DNA of 64,000 bases, from positions 1,984,001 to 2,048,000 of the forward strand of contig CBDEGI010000003.1 of assembly GCA_965237575.1 (NCBI GenBank). The letters are read 5' to 3'. Under the pieces are notes generated by a model, which saw only the letters and a program-made list of their open reading frames with translations, had not been told where the DNA came from and made no database searches. The DNA comes from JAKZVK01 sp965237575. GTDB lineage: Bacteria; Acidobacteriota; Terriglobia; Bryobacterales; UBA6623. Every line of letters begins with the position of its first letter. Position 1 is the first letter of the stretch. Below are positions 16,159-27,372 of this stretch, one piece after another. A program made the translations under genes and the position numbers.

Positions 16159-19100
16159 ATGCCTCAGGACGATCGTAGCAAGCTCCTCGATCAACTGCTC
16201 GACGAGCGCATCGTCGTGCTCGACGGAGCGATGGGCACGGCCATTCAGGATTGCGAGTTGACCGCGGAGGATTTCGGCGGGGCTGACTTCGAAGGCTGCA
16301 ACGAGAACCTCGTGCTCACGCGCCCGGATGTGATTCGCCACATCCATGCCCGGAACTTGGACGCGGGCGCGGACATCGTTGAAACGAACACGTTCGGCGG
16401 GACCGAGGTCGTGCTCACCGAGTACGGCCTCGAAGACCGCGCTCACGAAATCAATCGCGAAGCGGCGAAGCTGGCTCGTGACGTCGCCGCCGAGCGCTCG
16501 ACGGCCGCGCGCCCGCGTTTCGTGGCCGGCTCGTTGGGCCCGACGACGAAGGCGATTACGGTCACGGGCGGCATCACCTTCGATGAACTGATTCGCAACT
16601 TCCACGAGCAAGCGCGCGGGTTGCTGGAAGGCGGGGTTGACCTGCTGCTGCTCGAAACCTGCCAGGACACGCGCAACGTCAAGGCGGCTCTGATCGGCAT
16701 TCACGCGGCTTTCGACGAACTCGCCTTCAAGCGGCCGGTGATGGTGTCGGGGACGATCGAGCCGATGGGGACGATGCTGGCCGGGCAAGCTTCCGACGCG
16801 CTGGTCGCATCCCTCGAGCATGTCGACTTGCTCTCGATCGGCCTCAACTGCGCCACGGGGCCCGAGTTTATGACCGACCACATTCGCACCATCCACGAGA
16901 TGGCGCGAACGCGGGTGTCCTGCTATCCCAACGCGGGCCTGCCCAACGAGGACGGGCTCTATCTGGAAACGCCGACGTCGCTGGCCTCCTCGCTCGAGCG
17001 CTTTGTTCGCAACGGTTGGCTCAATTTCATCGGCGGCTGCTGCGGGACCACGCCCGAGCACATCCGCGCCATCGCGCAAATGGTCGAGGGCAAGGAGCCG
17101 CGGCGGCATCGCGGCCTGCGGAGAACGTACTACACCGGCATCGAGTTGATCGAAGCGAACAACGACAACCGTCCGCTGCTGGTTGGCGAGCGCACGAACG
17201 AGGTCGGCTCGCGTGCCTTCAAGCGGCTGATTACGAACGAGCAGTACGAAGAGGCTTCGGAGATCGGCCGCAGGCAGGTGAAGAACGGTGCGCAGGTCAT
17301 CGACATCAACCTCGAGAATCCCGACCGCGAAGAGATGGACGATATCGACCGCTTCTACGAGAAGGTGATCCACAAGGTCAAAGCGCCGTTGATGATCGAT
17401 ACGACCAGCGCCGCCGCGGTCGAGCGGGCGCTGACCTACTGCCAGGGTAAGAGCATCATCAACTCGATCAACTTCGAGGACGGCGAAGAGCGCTTCAACC
17501 TCGTCCTGCCGTTGGCGAAGAAGTTTGGCGCGGCCGTGATTGTGGGCTCGATCGATGAAGACAAGCAACAGGCGCAGGCCATCACACGCGAACGAAAGCT
17601 CGCCATCGCCGAGCGGGCTCGCAAGCTTTGTACCGAGCAGTGGGACTTCGCCGAGGAGAGCCTCGTTTTCGATCCGCTGGTCTTCCCCTGTGCGACCGGC
17701 GACAAGAACTACATCGGCAGTGCAGTGGAGACTATCGAGGCCGTGCGGCTGATCAAGCAGGCGCTGCCACGCTCGAAGACCGTGCTCGGCGTAAGCAACG
17801 TTAGCTTCGGGCTGCCCGCGACCGCACGCGAGGTGGTCAATTCGGTGTTCCTCTATCACGCCACCAAGGCGGGGCTTGATCTGGCGATTGTGAATACCGA
17901 GAAGCTGGAGCGTTACGCGGCCATCCCCGAGGAGGAGAAGAAACTCACCGAGGATCTGCTGGCGAACTATCCGCCGGAGGGCTTTGACGCGCCGCGCGAC
18001 CACCGCGAGCAGAGCGCCGAACAGAGGGCGCAAATCAACCAGCACCATATTGCCCGCATCACCGAGCACTTCCGTGGCGCCTCGTCGCGGACCAAGAAAG
18101 TCATCGCCGACTTGCCGCTCGATGAAAGGCTGGCCAACTACATCATCGAGGGCACCAAAGAGGGGCTGATCGACGACCTCGAACGCAAGCGCGCCGAAGG
18201 CCTGGCAGCCCTCGACATCATTAACGGTCCGCTGATGGACGGCATGAAAGAGGTGGGCCGCCTGTTCAACAACAACGAGTTGATCGTCGCCGAGGTGTTG
18301 CAGTCGGCCGAGGCAATGAAAACGGCCGTGAACCACTTGGAACAGTTCATGGACAAAGCGGAGGACGCGGCCAGGGGTAAAGTCGTCCTCGCGACGGTAA
18401 AGGGTGACGTCCACGACATCGGCAAAAACCTGGTTGACATCATCCTCAGCAACAACGGCTACACGGTGATCAACTTGGGTATCAAGGTTCCGCCCGAAGA
18501 TCTGATCGCGGCCTATCGCGAGCACCGTCCCGATGCCATTGGGCTTTCGGGGCTGCTGGTCAAGAGCGCGCAGCAGATGGTGGTTACCGCCACCGATCTG
18601 TGCGAAGCCGGCGTGAGCGTTCCGCTTCTGGTCGGCGGCGCGGCGCTGAGCGACAGCTTCACCCGCCGCAAGATCGCTTCGCAGTACGAGTCGGCCGTCT
18701 GCTACGCCAAGGACGCCATGACCGGGCTGAGCTTGATGAACTGCCTGATGGACCCCGCCGAGCGGCAAGGTGTGTTCGACGCGCATCGCGCCGCAACCGC
18801 AGCCACGCACGTAGAGCGGCCGGAGCGGCCCGCGGAGTCTACCCGGCGCAGCTCTCGAGTGAGTATCGAGGCCGCGCCCTTGCCGCCGCCATACACCGGC
18901 CGCATGAAGCGCCACGTGCCGCAGCTTGACGAAATCTGGGGTTACATCAACCCGCAGATGCTCTACGTGCGGCATTTGGGCTTCAAGGGTAATTTCGAGA
19001 AGAAGCTGGCCGAACGTGACCCGAAGGCGCTGGAACTGCTGCACGTCGTCGATGAGGTGAAGGCCGAGGCCAAACAGTTCATGAGGGTCGGCGCCGTGTG

Positions 19101-19668
19101 GCAGTTTTTCGAGGCCGATAGCACGGGTAACACGCTGCGTGTGTACGAGGCGGGAGCCGTGCGTCCGGCGGCGGAATTCACTTTCCCGAGGCAGCGCCGT
19201 GACGATGGATTGTCGCTAGCCGATTTCATGATTCCCGCGCGTAACGGCACGCGGGATTCTCTCGCGGCATTCATCGTTGGGGCGGGTGAGTGTATTCGAC
19301 AGCATGCCGAGGAGTACAAGCAACGCGGCGAGCTGCTGAAGTCACACGTGATCCAGGCATTGGCGCTCGAGACGGCCGAGGCTTGTGCGGAGTGGTTGCA
19401 TCGGCGCATCCGAGAGGACTGGGGTTTTCCCGACCCGCCCGAGACAACGATGCTCGATCGTTTCAAGGCGAAGCACTGCGGGCGGCGCTACAGTTTTGGC
19501 TATCCAGCCTGCCCGGAGCTGGAGGATCAGCGGGGCCTGTTCGAGCTTCTGCGCCCGGAGGACATCGGGGTTAGCTTGACCGAGGGCTGCATGATGGAGC
19601 CCGAGGCGAGTGTCAGCGCGCTGGTCTTTCACCACCCCGACTGCATTTACTTTGATGTGAACAGTTGA
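16159..19668 (+). CDS. metH: Cobalamin-dependent methionine synthase MetH
   Basis: Transfers a methyl group from methyltetrahydrofolate to homocysteine through B12. The 1169-residue protein has all four modules: the homocysteine/zinc domain (1-325, ending in GGCCGTTPEHI with Cys294-Cys295), the pterin domain (about 335-600; GERTNEVGSRAFKRL), the B12 cap and Rossmann domains (about 640-880; GDVHDIGKNLV with cobalt-ligand His752), and the reactivation domain (about 910-1169; RRYSFGYPACPELEDQ), which binds S-adenosylmethionine. Length is normal. No B12 or SAM riboswitch was recognised in the 280-base upstream region. Confidence 0.97.
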   Translation: MPQDDRSKLLDQLLDERIVVLDGAMGTAIQDCELTAEDFGGADFEGCNENLVLTRPDVIRHIHARNLDAGADIVETNTFGGTEVVLTEYGLEDRAHEINREAAKLARDVAAERSTAARPRFVAGSLGPTTKAITVTGGITFDELIRNFHEQARGLLEGGVDLLLLETCQDTRNVKAALIGIHAAFDELAFKRPVMVSGTIEPMGTMLAGQASDALVASLEHVDLLSIGLNCATGPEFMTDHIRTIHEMARTRVSCYPNAGLPNEDGLYLETPTSLASSLERFVRNGWLNFIGGCCGTTPEHIRAIAQMVEGKEPRRHRGLRRTYYTGIELIEANNDNRPLLVGERTNEVGSRAFKRLITNEQYEEASEIGRRQVKNGAQVIDINLENPDREEMDDIDRFYEKVIHKVKAPLMIDTTSAAAVERALTYCQGKSIINSINFEDGEERFNLVLPLAKKFGAAVIVGSIDEDKQQAQAITRERKLAIAERARKLCTEQWDFAEESLVFDPLVFPCATGDKNYIGSAVETIEAVRLIKQALPRSKTVLGVSNVSFGLPATAREVVNSVFLYHATKAGLDLAIVNTEKLERYAAIPEEEKKLTEDLLANYPPEGFDAPRDHREQSAEQRAQINQHHIARITEHFRGASSRTKKVIADLPLDERLANYIIEGTKEGLIDDLERKRAEGLAALDIINGPLMDGMKEVGRLFNNNELIVAEVLQSAEAMKTAVNHLEQFMDKAEDAARGKVVLATVKGDVHDIGKNLVDIILSNNGYTVINLGIKVPPEDLIAAYREHRPDAIGLSGLLVKSAQQMVVTATDLCEAGVSVPLLVGGAALSDSFTRRKIASQYESAVCYAKDAMTGLSLMNCLMDPAERQGVFDAHRAATAATHVERPERPAESTRRSSRVSIEAAPLPPPYTGRMKRHVPQLDEIWGYINPQMLYVRHLGFKGNFEKKLAERDPKALELLHVVDEVKAEAKQFMRVGAVWQFFEADSTGNTLRVYEAGAVRPAAEFTFPRQRRDDGLSLADFMIPARNGTRDSLAAFIVGAGECIRQHAEEYKQRGELLKSHVIQALALETAEACAEWLHRRIREDWGFPDPPETTMLDRFKAKHCGRRYSFGYPACPELEDQRGLFELLRPEDIGVSLTEGCMMEPEASVSALVFHHPDCIYFDVNS

Positions 19669-19720
19669 TAATGAGAAGCCGGTTCCGCTGTTTGCGGTCC
19701 GGTGATATGCTGAATCTGCG

Positions 19721-20224
19721 ATGGCAACAAAGACGCTAGTTTCCGTTGATGAGTACCTTGAGATGGCGTTCGAGGGTACGGATGCTGAATATGTCGACGG
19801 CGAGATTCTGGAGCGTGGCATGCCGGAGGTTCTGCACAGCAAAGTACAGACGCGTCTCATCCAACTCTTTACTCCGTTCTGCCGTCAGGCGTCGTTGCAC
19901 CTCCTTCCTGAGCTTCGACTGCGAGTCTCGGCGACTCGTGTCCGCGTGGCCGACTTCGTTGTAGTCCAAGGGGACGAGCCGTCCGAACAGGTGCCGACCA
20001 CTCCCCCTTTGGTGGTTGCTGAAATCGTCTCCCGGCACGACAGTCACACCGAGATCACGCGCAAGCTCGAAGAGTACCGTGATTGGGGCGTGGCTCACGT
20101 CTGGCTGATCGATCCCTGGGTGAAGAGGCTCTACGTGTTCAAAGACGGCGACTTTTCGACCGTCCAGAAGTTTCGGCTGCCGGATCTCGGGATCGAACTC
20201 TCCAGCGAAGAAATATTTCAGTAG
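19721..20224 (+). CDS. Uma2-family (DUF820) restriction-endonuclease-like protein
   Basis: 167 residues with the PD-(D/E)XK-like Uma2 pattern: YVDGEIL, then D of VRVADFVVV, E of LVVAEIVSRHD, and the closing block KLEEYRDWGVAHVWLIDP. The family is very abundant in cyanobacteria and some Acidobacteriota and is often in many copies; its role is not established, though transposon or DNA-processing links are suggested. It stands alone 52 bases after metH. Confidence 0.85.
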   Translation: MATKTLVSVDEYLEMAFEGTDAEYVDGEILERGMPEVLHSKVQTRLIQLFTPFCRQASLHLLPELRLRVSATRVRVADFVVVQGDEPSEQVPTTPPLVVAEIVSRHDSHTEITRKLEEYRDWGVAHVWLIDPWVKRLYVFKDGDFSTVQKFRLPDLGIELSSEEIFQ

Positions 20225-20284
20225 TTGCCGAGACCGACCCTGGCGGCACCCTCGGCGGAGCGCTCCGACCAGTCCCCCGAGCCT

Positions 20285-21271
20285 ATGAAAGCTTGGCAAG
20301 TCCACCAGTTTTGTGAACCCTCCGAGATGTCGTTCGACGAGGTGCCGACACCGACGCCGGGCGAGGGGGAAGTGCTTATCCGCAACCGCGCGGTCGGCGT
20401 GAACTTCTTCGACATTCTGTTCATCCAGGGCAAGTATCAGGCCAAACCGGGGTTCCCGTTCACGCCGGGCGGTGAGACGGCCGGGACCGTCGAAGCGCTG
20501 GGGCCGGGGGTGTCGCGTCATGCCGTGGGTGACCATGTCCTGGGCCGCAAGACGCTCGGGGGCTACGCCGAGTATTCGGTCGTGCCGGCCAAGCAGGTGT
20601 TTCGGATTCCTGGACAGATGAGTTATCCGGAAGCGTCCGGCTACCTGGTGGTTTACCAGACGTCGTACTTCGCGCTGCACAGGCGCGCGCAGTTGCGTCC
20701 GGAGGAGTGGCTGCTGGTGCACGCGGGTGCGAGCGGGGTGGGTGTGTCAGCGATCCAACTCGGCAAAGCAGCAGGAGCGCGCGTCATTGCAACGGCCGGT
20801 AGCGCGCCCAAAAGGGACTTTTGTAAAGAGCAGGGCGCCGATCACGTGATCGACTATCGAGCCAGCGGCTGGGTGGACCAAGTCAAGGAACTCACTAGCG
20901 GCGCCGGGGCGAACGTGATCTATGATCCGGTCGGCGGAGATATTTTCGATCTGTCAACGAAGTGCATCGCGTCCGGGGGGCGGCTGCTGGTGGTGGGGTT
21001 CGCCGGCGGGCGCATCTCGACTATCGCCGCGAATCGCATTCTTCTGAAGAACATGTCGATCGTGGGTATTTTTTGGGGCAGGGAGTCGGAGGAGAACCCG
21101 GATGGCTTGCACCAGACGCAGCGCGAGTTAGACGGGCTCTTTGAGGCCGGGAAGATCCGTCCTGTCGTCTCGGCCACGTATCCTCTCGCCGAGGCTCCCC
21201 AGGCGCTCGCTGACTTGGCGGAGCGGCGCGTCAGCGGCAAAGTTGCCTTGACGATCGATGCTGCGCCGTAG
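20285..21271 (+). CDS. NADPH:quinone oxidoreductase / zinc-less medium-chain dehydrogenase
   Basis: 328 residues starting MKAWQVHQF. GroES-like N-terminal domain (GEVLIRNRAVGVNFFDILFIQG; GGETAGTVEALGPG) and Rossmann NADPH fold GASGVGVSAIQLGKAAGARV near residue 155, with YDPVGGDIFD. No zinc-binding cysteine cluster is seen, which points to the quinone oxidoreductase (Qor) branch. ATG 20285 chosen over an in-frame TTG at 20225. Substrate unknown. Confidence 0.9.
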   Translation: MKAWQVHQFCEPSEMSFDEVPTPTPGEGEVLIRNRAVGVNFFDILFIQGKYQAKPGFPFTPGGETAGTVEALGPGVSRHAVGDHVLGRKTLGGYAEYSVVPAKQVFRIPGQMSYPEASGYLVVYQTSYFALHRRAQLRPEEWLLVHAGASGVGVSAIQLGKAAGARVIATAGSAPKRDFCKEQGADHVIDYRASGWVDQVKELTSGAGANVIYDPVGGDIFDLSTKCIASGGRLLVVGFAGGRISTIAANRILLKNMSIVGIFWGRESEENPDGLHQTQRELDGLFEAGKIRPVVSATYPLAEAPQALADLAERRVSGKVALTIDAAP

Positions 21272-21323
21272 GGCCGGTTAGGTTGGCCTAGAGGTGGCCT
21301 AGAGGCCCTCGCGTCGCGTCAGG

Positions 21324-21362
21324 GTTCGTGCCGGACCGCTCCCTTGCGGTCACGGCTCGGTT
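21324..21362 (+). repeat. 39-bp interspersed repeat, copy A
   Basis: GTTCGTGCCGGACCGCTCCC followed by TTGCGGTCACGGCTCGGTT. The same element occurs at 43154-43190 (plus) and 56772-56810 (minus), always between genes. It contains GACCG...CGGTC complementary arms. Probably a REP-like dispersed repeat. Confidence 0.8.
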
Positions 21363-21480
21363 GCTAAAGTCCCGCTGCGAGGCCGTCGATTTCCTTCCTG
21401 AATCCGCTACCCGTGTAGCCAGACGCCGGTCGGGTTGACTCTTGCCGGTCCGGTGGTTGGGCGGCGCACGTTGATGTCCC

Positions 21481-22746
21481 ATGGCGATGTCCTCGGGCCT
21501 CACGAAAAAACTCCAGAGTTGGACCCGGATCGTCGCAGTGCTAGTCGCGGCCACGTTCGTGGCGGCGGGCATCGCGGAGATCCTATTGCGCGTGGCCGGG
21601 ATCGGCTACGCCATCTTCGACCGTCCCGACCCGGTCTTCGGAAGCGTGCTCATTGCGGGAGCCAAAGGTTGGCAGCAGAGTGAAGGGCACGTCTACATCC
21701 GCGTCAACAGCGACGGTTTCCGCGACCGCGAACGCAGCACCGCCAAGCCGCCGGGCACGGTGCGCATTGCGGTGTTGGGTGATTCATTCACCGAAGCTCG
21801 CCAGGTCGACCTCGAAGCGACGTTCTGTGAGGTGCTCGAGCGGGAGTTGCGCGAGCGCGCGCCGGCGGGAGACCGGACGATCGAGGTCTTGAACTTCGGC
21901 ATCTCCGGCTACGGCACGACGCAGCAACTGCTCACCCTGCAGCGTCGTGTGTGGGCGTATGAGCCCGATGTCGTTCTACTGGCTTTCTACACCGGAAACG
22001 ATATCTCCGATAACTCGCGCGTGCTTAGCAGCGCGGTCACGGGCCCCTATCACGACTACACCGACAAGGGGCTCGTCTTCGACGGCAGCTTCGTCGAGAC
22101 CGAAGTGTTCCAGGCTCGCCAGGGCTTGGCGATGCGGTCAGTGTATTTCGCGTTGCAGTACTCTCGATTGCTGCAGTTGCTCAATCACGCGCGTTTGATG
22201 TGGGAGCTCTCCGCGCGGGCGGGCGGCTCCGGTTTCGCCGGCCCGAGCGAGCCGGGCATGACGAAAGCTCTATACCGGGAGACTCTCGACCCGGCGTGGG
22301 CTGATGCTTGGCGCGTGACGGAGGCGCTGCTGGCCCGCATGAACTGCGAGGTGGCCGGCCGTGGCTTGCGGTTCCTGGTGGTGTCGCTGAGCAGTGGTAT
22401 TCAAGTCCACCCACACGCCACCTACCGCCGGGCGTTCATGGACGAGGGGGCGATCGACGACCTGTTCTACCCGGACCGCCGGATCGAGGCGCTCGGTGAG
22501 ACGGAGGGTTTTCCCGTGTTGTTGCTCGGTCCGACCTTTCAACAGCACGCCGAGCGCGACGGAGTCTTCTTTCATGGATTCGAGCCCATGCTGGGTTGGG
22601 GCCATTGGAACGAAGAGGGCCATGCGCTGGCCGGGCGCCTCATCGCCGAGTGGGTGGGCCGCGAGTTGGGCGAGCCTTGGCAGGGTACACCTGCCCGGGC
22701 GGCGATGGTCGAGTCTGAACCGGCTGGTGACGGCGGGTCGGACTGA
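21481..22746 (+). CDS. Membrane-anchored SGNH/GDSL-type hydrolase
   Basis: 421 residues. An N-terminal hydrophobic helix (about 12-35, IVAVLVAATFVAAGIAEIL) is followed by an SGNH fold: block I VRIAVLGDSFTEARQ (nucleophile Ser in GDSF), block II FGISGYGTTQQLL, block III LLAFYTGNDISD and the C-terminal WGHWNEEGHALAG. The final block has Asn where many relatives have Asp. Such proteins act on acylated sugars or lipids in the periplasm; the substrate is unknown. Start could also be the third codon (21487). Confidence 0.82.
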   Translation: MAMSSGLTKKLQSWTRIVAVLVAATFVAAGIAEILLRVAGIGYAIFDRPDPVFGSVLIAGAKGWQQSEGHVYIRVNSDGFRDRERSTAKPPGTVRIAVLGDSFTEARQVDLEATFCEVLERELRERAPAGDRTIEVLNFGISGYGTTQQLLTLQRRVWAYEPDVVLLAFYTGNDISDNSRVLSSAVTGPYHDYTDKGLVFDGSFVETEVFQARQGLAMRSVYFALQYSRLLQLLNHARLMWELSARAGGSGFAGPSEPGMTKALYRETLDPAWADAWRVTEALLARMNCEVAGRGLRFLVVSLSSGIQVHPHATYRRAFMDEGAIDDLFYPDRRIEALGETEGFPVLLLGPTFQQHAERDGVFFHGFEPMLGWGHWNEEGHALAGRLIAEWVGRELGEPWQGTPARAAMVESEPAGDGGSD

Positions 22747-22940
22747 AGCCTCTTACCACCCTGGAACGGCGGATCGCCAATCGAGAACGGCCGCGAGTCG
22801 GCGGCAGGTTGCGTCGTGCCCGCGCGGTTGTCGACTGGCGGGGTAGCGAGCGCCGGGATCCGCGGTTTCTCAACTCCCTGACGGAAATCTATACTGAGAG
22901 TCGAAATCCTCGCCGTGGGGGCGCGGGGCTCTGGCTCGAA

Positions 22941-24968
22941 ATGTTCTCTCGCAGTTGGATCGGTATCTGGCTGGTGACGTGCGGCCTGCTCGGCGTCGCT
23001 TGTGACGGTTCGCAGGTCGCTGCACCGGGGACGCTCACCTTCAGCCGCGACATCGCCCCGATCATTTTCGAGAACTGCTCGGGCTGCCACCGCCCGGGCG
23101 AGGCAGGCCCCTTTAGCTTGCTAACCTACGAAGACATCGCCAAGCGCGGGGAGTTGATCAGCACGGTGATCGCAAGCCGCTACATGCCGCCATGGCTACC
23201 CGCGCCGACCGGCGAACCACTCTCCGACGAGCGCCGGCTGAGCGATCGCGAAATCGGCATGATTACGCAGTGGGTTGCGGAGGGCGTGCCAGAGGGTGAC
23301 GCGCCTGATTTACCGCCCACCCCGGAGTGGACCGAAGGCTGGCAGTTGGGCGAGCCCGATCTGGTGATCCAGATGACCGAGCCCTTCAGCCTGCCCGCCG
23401 AGGGCGGTGACGTGTTCCGTAATTTCGCCGTCCCGATCCCCCTCACCGAGACGAAGTACGTGCGGGCCTTTGAGTTTCGACCGGGCAACGCGCGCCTGGT
23501 GCATCACGCGCGCATGCTTTTTGACACTACACCCGCCTCGCGCGAGCGCGACGACGCCGACCCTCTGCCCGGTTTCAAGAGCAGCATGCTGCTCGATGAC
23601 ATCTTCGATCCCAATGGCCACTGGATCGGTTGGACGCCCGGCAAGCAGCCCGCCATGCGTGGCGAAGACATGGCGTGGCGTCTCGACCCGGGGACCGACA
23701 TGGTTATCGAGATGCACCTGGTGCCCACGGGCAAGCCCGAGGTCATCCAGTCGTCGATGGGACTGTTCTTCACCGATCAAGCACCCAAGCGCATCCCGGC
23801 GATCCTCCGTCTCGGGTCGAAGTCGATGGATATTGCGCCGGGGGACGATAGCTACGCCGTCACCGACAGCTACAAGCTTCCGGTCGATGTCGAGGTTCTC
23901 AACGTATACGCCCATGCGCACTACCTCGGCAAGCGGATGGAAGGCTGGGCCGTATTGCCGGACGGAACGAGGAAGGATCTGCTGCTGATCAAGGAGTGGG
24001 ACTTCGATTGGCAGGATGAGTACCGCTACGTCAAGCCGGTTGCCTTGCCGGCGGGCTCGACGTTGTCGATGAAATTCACTTTCGATAATTCGGCCGCGAA
24101 CGTCCGCAACCCCTTCAATCCTCCGGTCCGCGTCACGTACGGCTGGGAGACCTCGCGCGAGATGGCCGACCTTTGGTTCCAGGTCTTGCCCGCCACGCTT
24201 CTTGACCTGGGAAAGCTCACCGACGACTTCGGCGAGAAAGAGCGCCGGGCCCAGATGGATGGCTACGAGAAGCAGCTCGATGTCGAACCCGGCGACTACG
24301 AAAAGCGGAATCGGCTGGGGAACTACTACATGAACCTCGACCGCTATGACGAGGCGATCAAGCAGTTCGAGATCATCACCAAACAACAGCCCGACTACGA
24401 GTTCGCCCACTACAACCTGGGACTGGTCGCGGAAGCTTTGGGCAGGCCGGTCGAGGCCGAGACTCACTATCGCAACGCCTTGCGCGCCCGGCCCGGTTAC
24501 ACCGAAGCAAACAACAACCTCGGGATCTTGTTGAGCACGCGGGGTGATGCTGACGGGGCTGTGCGGCATTTTCGCCAAGCGTTGAAGAGCGACCCCGGCC
24601 ATGGCGAAGCGCACAACAACCTTGGGATCGCGCTCGGCTCGCAAGGGGAGTTCGACAGCGCCGTGCGGCACTTCCGGGAAGCGCTGAAGGCCAATCCGTA
24701 CTACGCCGAGGCGTACAACAACCTCGGCATTACCCTTGGCAATCAGGGTCACCTTGACCAAGGGATCAACCAGTTTCGCGAAGCGCTTCGCATCGACTCG
24801 GACTACGCCGATGCTCACAACAACCTGGGAAGCGCGCTGGGTACGCAAGGTAAGATCGATGAAGCGATCAATCACTTCCGCAAGGCGGTGGAAGCCGATG
24901 GCAGCCACACCAGCGCGCGAAATAACCTCGAAATGGCGTTGAGGATACAGCAGCAGGAGCAGCCGTAG
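22941..24968 (+). CDS. Lipoprotein fusing a c-type cytochrome site, copper-monooxygenase-like fold and TPRs
   Basis: 675 residues from ATG 22941. The signal peptide ends in lipobox LGVAC (Cys21). A haem-binding CSGCH (Cys46, Cys49, His50) sits in a short PSCyt1-like segment (DIAPIIFENCSGCHRPGEAG). The middle (about 120-440) resembles the copper type II ascorbate-dependent monooxygenase fold, with VHHARMLFD, IEMHLVPTG and VYAHAHYLGK as possible copper-binding histidines. Residues about 451-673 are six TPR units. This architecture is frequent in Acidobacteriota and Planctomycetota; no substrate is known. It likely acts in the periplasm in electron transfer or oxidation (inference). Confidence 0.85.
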   Translation: MFSRSWIGIWLVTCGLLGVACDGSQVAAPGTLTFSRDIAPIIFENCSGCHRPGEAGPFSLLTYEDIAKRGELISTVIASRYMPPWLPAPTGEPLSDERRLSDREIGMITQWVAEGVPEGDAPDLPPTPEWTEGWQLGEPDLVIQMTEPFSLPAEGGDVFRNFAVPIPLTETKYVRAFEFRPGNARLVHHARMLFDTTPASRERDDADPLPGFKSSMLLDDIFDPNGHWIGWTPGKQPAMRGEDMAWRLDPGTDMVIEMHLVPTGKPEVIQSSMGLFFTDQAPKRIPAILRLGSKSMDIAPGDDSYAVTDSYKLPVDVEVLNVYAHAHYLGKRMEGWAVLPDGTRKDLLLIKEWDFDWQDEYRYVKPVALPAGSTLSMKFTFDNSAANVRNPFNPPVRVTYGWETSREMADLWFQVLPATLLDLGKLTDDFGEKERRAQMDGYEKQLDVEPGDYEKRNRLGNYYMNLDRYDEAIKQFEIITKQQPDYEFAHYNLGLVAEALGRPVEAETHYRNALRARPGYTEANNNLGILLSTRGDADGAVRHFRQALKSDPGHGEAHNNLGIALGSQGEFDSAVRHFREALKANPYYAEAYNNLGITLGNQGHLDQGINQFREALRIDSDYADAHNNLGSALGTQGKIDEAINHFRKAVEADGSHTSARNNLEMALRIQQQEQP

Positions 24969-25113
24969 AGGGAGTTCGGTGGGGGTGGTACAAGAGCCGA
25001 GCGCGGCTCGGCTCGGCACGGGCGTACGCCACCACCAGAGGCGGAAAACGCATGGAGCGAACATACGGCAACGTGTTTCTCGGCGGCTCCGTCAAGCAAT
25101 CATGGAGGAATCG

Positions 25114-27243
<2,130 letters not shown>

Positions 27244-27327
27244 AGCTACAGGCGCAGGCTCGGGTTTTCAAAACGAAGACGCGACTGGCCCTAGCGTTTA
27301 CGCGACTGGCTACGACAGGAATCTCGA

Positions 27328-27354
27328 TATGTAGGTACTGCTATGTAGGTACTG
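27328..27354 (+). repeat. Short tandem repeat TATGTAGGTACTG x2
   Basis: Two 13-bp copies at 27328-27340 and 27342-27354 separated by one C, in the 130-base gap between two convergent genes. No function is evident. Confidence 0.7.
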
Positions 27355-27372
27355 ATGGCTGGGTTGGTTCGC

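Noticed and set aside
16129..19044. 971-codon open frame on the minus strand opposite metH
   Set aside because: Product is compositionally biased (Asp, His, Arg, Leu rich) and has no recognisable domain; it is a shadow of the GC-rich metH codons.
23310..25064. 584-codon minus frame opposite the TPR lipoprotein
   Set aside because: Repeats mirror the TPR codons of the real gene on the plus strand; no independent start signal or homology pattern.
27328..27354. CRISPR-like array
   Set aside because: Only two 13-bp units with a single-base spacer; no cas genes in the window.
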